From: Nitrospirales bacterium
GTDB lineage: Bacteria > Nitrospirota > Nitrospiria > Nitrospirales > UBA8639
Direction of reading: 5' to 3'
Length of the DNA stretch: 64,000 nucleotides
Assembly: GCA_021604105.1 (NCBI GenBank)
Contig: BQIW01000010.1
Location: 1 to 64,000, forward strand
How positions within the stretch are numbered: position 1 is the stretch's first letter; every line of letters starts with the position of its first letter. The position numbers and the translations under genes were made by a program. This document shows, piece after piece, positions 61,277-64,000 of this stretch. The notes under the pieces were generated by a model, which ran no database searches, was not told the DNA's origin, and saw only the letters and a list, made by a program, of their open reading frames with translations.

Positions 61277-62361
61277 GCGGGTACCACCGCTGGTGCAGGG
61301 GAAACGATGAATTTGGACTGTGGGGGGCGTCCTTGGACCAAGGCGGTAAAGAACGCTCCGGCTTTGCCGGAATCCAGTGTGTCCTGGGCGAGAGGTGCGG
61401 CCTGCGCGAGAGAGGAGGCCAATCCTGCGGCATACATCAGTAAGGCTGCATTCATGATCACCCAGTTCCGTCTGTCGCCTTTCGGGCGATCGACGAGTAA
61501 TTGCGTCATCAATTGGGCTTCATGTTGGGGGTTACCCGATCCCGGCCCATTGATGGTCGAACTCATGGCTTGAAATGGTCCGGATCGGAATCCGGCATCA
61601 TCGGGACGAAAGACTAACGATGAAATATGCCCGCTTCGTAATTCGCGCGCTAAGGAAGGCGCGGAGAGGGACAGTTCGGGAAACCCTTCGACTCCTTGAA
61701 TAATCAGGGCCCGCTTCGAGCCCAGCATGTCCAAGGCTTCCACCATTTTATCCAGGTATGGAGGATGGGAAATGCCAATGACTTGTGAGCCGACCCTGGC
61801 CGGGTTCAGTAGTCTGGACACCTGATGGGAAAGGTTTTGCAGTCCGAATGCCTGACGCAGGTCCAGTAATTTGGTTAACGGCGCATGATATCCCGCTAAA
61901 TCCATGTACACCCAGGGCGATTGAGCGCCATGTTCAATTGCTTCAGCCGCAGAATTGGCGATAGGAAGCTGTAAGTGACGAAGGACTTGAGGGAGATCGT
62001 AGGGGAGGTCGGGGTTTTCTACCCCATGCATGAAGAGACCTGCGCCGGCTGCAGCCGCGACAAGGCTTGCGGCGATGACCACATGGATGGTGTTGTGCTT
62101 TTCTCCATAGAGAGGAAGGTCCACCATGTTTTCGGCATGCGGGAGGGGAATCGGTGGCGCCCACTTGCGGACCGTTGTGGAGAACGCGGCGAGTTCGCTG
62201 ATGGATTCGGTTTTGATGCGCATAGCCATCAAAAACGCTCCCACCTGAACGTCGGTGGCTTGCCCTTCAATGATGGTGGTAAGAGCCACCTTGGCCTCGT
62301 CCCAGGTCAAATCCTTGGCACCCTTCAGCCCCTTTCCAATTTTTGCAATCAGATGATCCAT
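61273..62361 (-). CDS. TrpD2-like (anthranilate phosphoribosyltransferase-family) glycosyl transferase
   Basis: A 362-residue cytoplasmic protein of the nucleoside phosphorylase-type phosphoribosyltransferase family. The N-terminal helical domain has [20 protein letters not shown] and [16 protein letters not shown] as in TrpD. At the PRPP loop, where TrpD has GTGGD, it has [11 protein letters not shown], so anthranilate phosphoribosylation is unlikely; this is the TrpD2/YbiB type, some members of which bind nucleic acid. Lying inside a sulfate assimilation operon with ATGA coupling to cysD is unusual. The substrate is unknown. Confidence 0.82.
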   Translation of the reverse strand: MDHLIAKIGKGLKGAKDLTWDEAKVALTTIIEGQATDVQVGAFLMAMRIKTESISELAAFSTTVRKWAPPIPLPHAENMVDLPLYGEKHNTIHVVIAASLVAAAAGAGLFMHGVENPDLPYDLPQVLRHLQLPIANSAAEAIEHGAQSPWVYMDLAGYHAPLTKLLDLRQAFGLQNLSHQVSRLLNPARVGSQVIGISHPPYLDKMVEALDMLGSKRALIIQGVEGFPELSLSAPSLARELRSGHISSLVFRPDDAGFRSGPFQAMSSTINGPGSGNPQHEAQLMTQLLVDRPKGDRRNWVIMNAALLMYAAGLASSLAQAAPLAQDTLDSGKAGAFFTALVQGRPPQSKFIVSPAPAVVPA

Positions 62362-62375
62362 GCCATGGTTCCGGG

Positions 62376-62789
62376 TTAAAAGGTCAAAACCTGGTCAGCC
62401 GGAAGAATAGCTTCCGTCCAGAAGGCCTCTGCAGTTTGCACTTCATCTAATTCCGGAATGAGTTCTTCGACTTTCACTCCAAAATATTTCAGAGAATCCG
62501 TACACACCGAAAATTTGACGTTTCCTTTTTCTTTGGAAGTTTGCATGAGTTTCGAAAGGTCCGCTTTATTCTCTTTTTTCATGAGTTCACGAACAAAGCC
62601 TTCTCGCCCTTTAAATTCCGGGGACATGGTCAGTTCTTTGATCTTGGTTTTGGTCATTCGACCTGCGGCTTCGTCACGGAAATAGCCACTCACCTCGATC
62701 CCACTGGCCGCTGCCAGGGCTATCCACTCGCAGGCTTGGAAAAGGTTGTTCCACCCCCCTCTAGTAATAATGACGGCAATTTTTTTCAC
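62376..62789 (-). CDS. DsrE/DsrF-family protein
   Basis: A 137-residue cytoplasmic DsrE-fold protein. It starts KKIAVIITRGGWNNLFQACE, has ALAAASGIEVSGYFRDEAAG, and ends with FSVCTDSLKYFGVKVEELIP, whose Cys could carry a persulfide as in sulfur-trafficking DsrE/TusD relatives. It lies between cysH and the TrpD2-like gene and is probably a sulfur carrier for this operon; that role is inferred from position. Confidence 0.82.
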   Translation of the reverse strand: MKKIAVIITRGGWNNLFQACEWIALAAASGIEVSGYFRDEAAGRMTKTKIKELTMSPEFKGREGFVRELMKKENKADLSKLMQTSKEKGNVKFSVCTDSLKYFGVKVEELIPELDEVQTAEAFWTEAILPADQVLTF

Positions 62790-62865
62790 TGGCGGTCTCC
62801 ATTAGCTACTTGATTAAGAAAAATGCATGTGAACTCATGAATAACGGCATGGTCACGTGGCTGGA

Positions 62866-63582
62866 TTATCGATGAAGCCCACATTCGGTTTTTCCCGAAC
62901 TTTTCCATCGTCCGGAGCGTGGGTCCTCTCCCGGCATGACAGGTGCTGTGCAATGGGTACATCCAATGCTGGGATAGTGTTGATCATGCAAGGCGTTATA
63001 CGGAACGGTATTCGTGCGAATGTATTCCCACACCTGTTCCCATGACCAGGAGGCCAAGGGATTAAATTTCACAAGGCCAAATTTTGTATCCCAATCGACA
63101 ATGCCGGCATTGGCACGCGTGGGTGATTGATCACGCCGAATACCCGTAATCCACGCTGCATACTTTGCCAGGGTGCGTGTGAGGGGCTCAACCTTTCGCA
63201 GTGAACAACATTGATCGGGATCCCGCAGCCATAAGGCTTCCCCAAACGCTGTGGCTTGTTCGGAAGGGCTGAGCGTTGATTTGACCTGGATAATCTGATC
63301 ATCCCTTAACTGATAGTGTTGAATCATCTGATTCCGAACGGCATGGGTTTCAGAAAATAAAAAATCAGTATCTAAATAAAAGAGTGTGCTGTTTGGATTT
63401 GAGCGAAACATCATATCGGCCAGAACAACATCCTCGGCACCAAAACTACAGGCCAGAATAATCGTTTCCCCATATTCCGCAATCGCCGTCTCGACAATCT
63501 TCATGGGAGTCTGGCCCTCCATGGATCGATTGATCGCAACGAGTTCTTCTGGAGTTGGATGGGTATTGAGGAAAAGAGCCAT
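62866..63582 (-). CDS. cysH: APS reductase (CysH, [4Fe-4S] type)
   Basis: A 238-residue enzyme that reduces adenylyl sulfate to sulfite with thioredoxin. Motifs are LACSFGAEDVVLADMM, FYLDTDFLF, and the two iron-sulfur cysteine pairs DQCCSLRKVEP and IGCTHCT, which define the APS-specific class (PAPS reductases lack them). The catalytic Cys is in the C-terminal TECGLH. The ATG is followed by a typical helical leader. It lies 7 bases after the TusA-ended gene on the same strand. Use of APS means that PAPS is not needed. Confidence 0.94.
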   Translation of the reverse strand: MALFLNTHPTPEELVAINRSMEGQTPMKIVETAIAEYGETIILACSFGAEDVVLADMMFRSNPNSTLFYLDTDFLFSETHAVRNQMIQHYQLRDDQIIQVKSTLSPSEQATAFGEALWLRDPDQCCSLRKVEPLTRTLAKYAAWITGIRRDQSPTRANAGIVDWDTKFGLVKFNPLASWSWEQVWEYIRTNTVPYNALHDQHYPSIGCTHCTAPVMPGEDPRSGRWKSSGKTECGLHR

Positions 63583-63588
63583 GGCGTT

Positions 63589-64000
63589 TTACGGTTCCAC
63601 TTTCTCCACTAACACTCGGAAATGCTGCTCCTGGGCGTCTATGGGTTCCTGTTTGAGCACATTGTGCCCATCGTTTCGAAGGCTCACCGGGACGTTGCGA
63701 ATCGGATCGCCCCCGTCCAACCAAACTTCCAACTGATCACCGTGGTCCATCATTTCTAATTTTAATTTGGTTTTCACATAATTCATGGGGCAGGCCACGC
63801 CACGGAGGTCGTAGACGGGTGCGCCTGACGGGGCGGATTCCTTGTCAGATGAAGTGGGTACCGTCTTGGTTGATCCAGTGGGCTGTTGTTCCGGTTCAGC
63901 AGGAGCCAGCTTGAGGTCTTGGCCGATTTGGTCCGAAACGGTCCGGCAGAGGTCCACGAAACCTTTTGTAAATGCGATTTTTCCTTGTGTCAGGTCAGCC
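63589..64000 (-). CDS. C-terminal part of a protein ending in a TusA-like domain, partial at right edge
   Basis: The frame is open to the right edge of the window, so the gene begins outside. The visible 136 residues are a helical part (GKIAFTKGFVDLCRTVSDQI), a Pro/Ser/Gln linker, and a TusA/SirA-like domain: YDLRGVACPMNYVKTKLKLE with the catalytic Cys in CPMN, where TusA has CPxP, then LDGGDPIRNVPVSLRNDGHN. A GTG inside (63957) is not needed as a start. TusA-like tails are found on some assimilatory ferredoxin-type sulfite reductases, and its position first in this operon fits that, but the body is not visible. Confidence 0.75.
   Translation of the reverse strand, partial: ADLTQGKIAFTKGFVDLCRTVSDQIGQDLKLAPAEPEQQPTGSTKTVPTSSDKESAPSGAPVYDLRGVACPMNYVKTKLKLEMMDHGDQLEVWLDGGDPIRNVPVSLRNDGHNVLKQEPIDAQEQHFRVLVEKVEP

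Noticed and set aside
1-64000. CRISPR array
   Set aside because: No regularly spaced identical direct repeats with unique spacers were found; the repeats present are dispersed palindromes.

Overview
The window looks like a chromosomal segment of a diderm (Gram-negative-type) bacterium with about 50% GC. It has a full Tol-Pal system, outer-membrane lipoproteins, a PagL-like lipid A deacylase, a secreted monohaem cytochrome c and an APS-reductase type sulfate assimilation operon. This gene content would fit a Nitrospira-like member of Nitrospirota, but that is an inference from gene style and not from a marker gene. There is no rRNA; the RNA genes are tRNA-Val, tRNA-Asp and tmRNA.

Layout. 1-13.6 kb is an accessory surface-polysaccharide region: an ABC export pair (Wzt/Wzm-like, the ATPase cut by the left edge), a UbiA prenyltransferase fused to a methyltransferase, an AT-rich patch with a broken ORF and a DUF4874/DUF4832-type lipoprotein, and four glycosyltransferases. 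13.6-16 kb holds a decayed IS3-type element and a secreted HExxH protein whose 5' end is occupied by a repeat. 16-30 kb is ordinary core: UvrD-like helicase, alpha-glucan phosphorylase, HEAT protein, cytochrome c, RodZ-like protein, PfkB kinase, MtnP, MiaA and MutL. 30.4-38.7 kb is cpoB, a 614-aa coiled-coil lipoprotein, pal, tolB, tolA, tolR and tolQ, preceded by tRNA-Asp and tRNA-Val behind a near-perfect sigma70 promoter. 38.9-48.9 kb has a YfgM-like TPR protein, an MltD-like transglycosylase, a RiPP-type B12/radical SAM enzyme overlapping a pterin dehydratase, a PagL-like protein, SthA and an HDOD protein. 49-54.4 kb is an accessory stretch with an SDR, a tiny acidic secreted protein, an hsdR relic, a Fic protein with a striking operator, and tmRNA. 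54.7-58.3 kb has a Gdx/SugE exporter and a GC-rich 1001-aa secreted protein of unknown function. 58.6-64 kb is a minus-strand sulfate assimilation operon: TusA-ended partial gene, cysH, DsrE-like, TrpD2-like, cysD and cysN with a degenerate APS kinase domain.

The most notable non-gene structure is a family of about 70-250 bp palindromic, MITE-like repeats present at least six times (4717, 6976, 15762, 46310, 49192, 51143). They share a core and inverted ends. One copy sits in the 5' region of a secreted protein gene, one is an internal deletion lying in a broken ORF, and one has gained extra hairpins. The best candidates for new biology are this repeat family, the orphan RiPP-type radical SAM enzyme, the UbiA-methyltransferase fusion, the APS kinase-like pseudo-domain in a pathway that appears not to need it, the Fic gene with three spaced CCTAAAATAA half-sites, and the large secreted protein.
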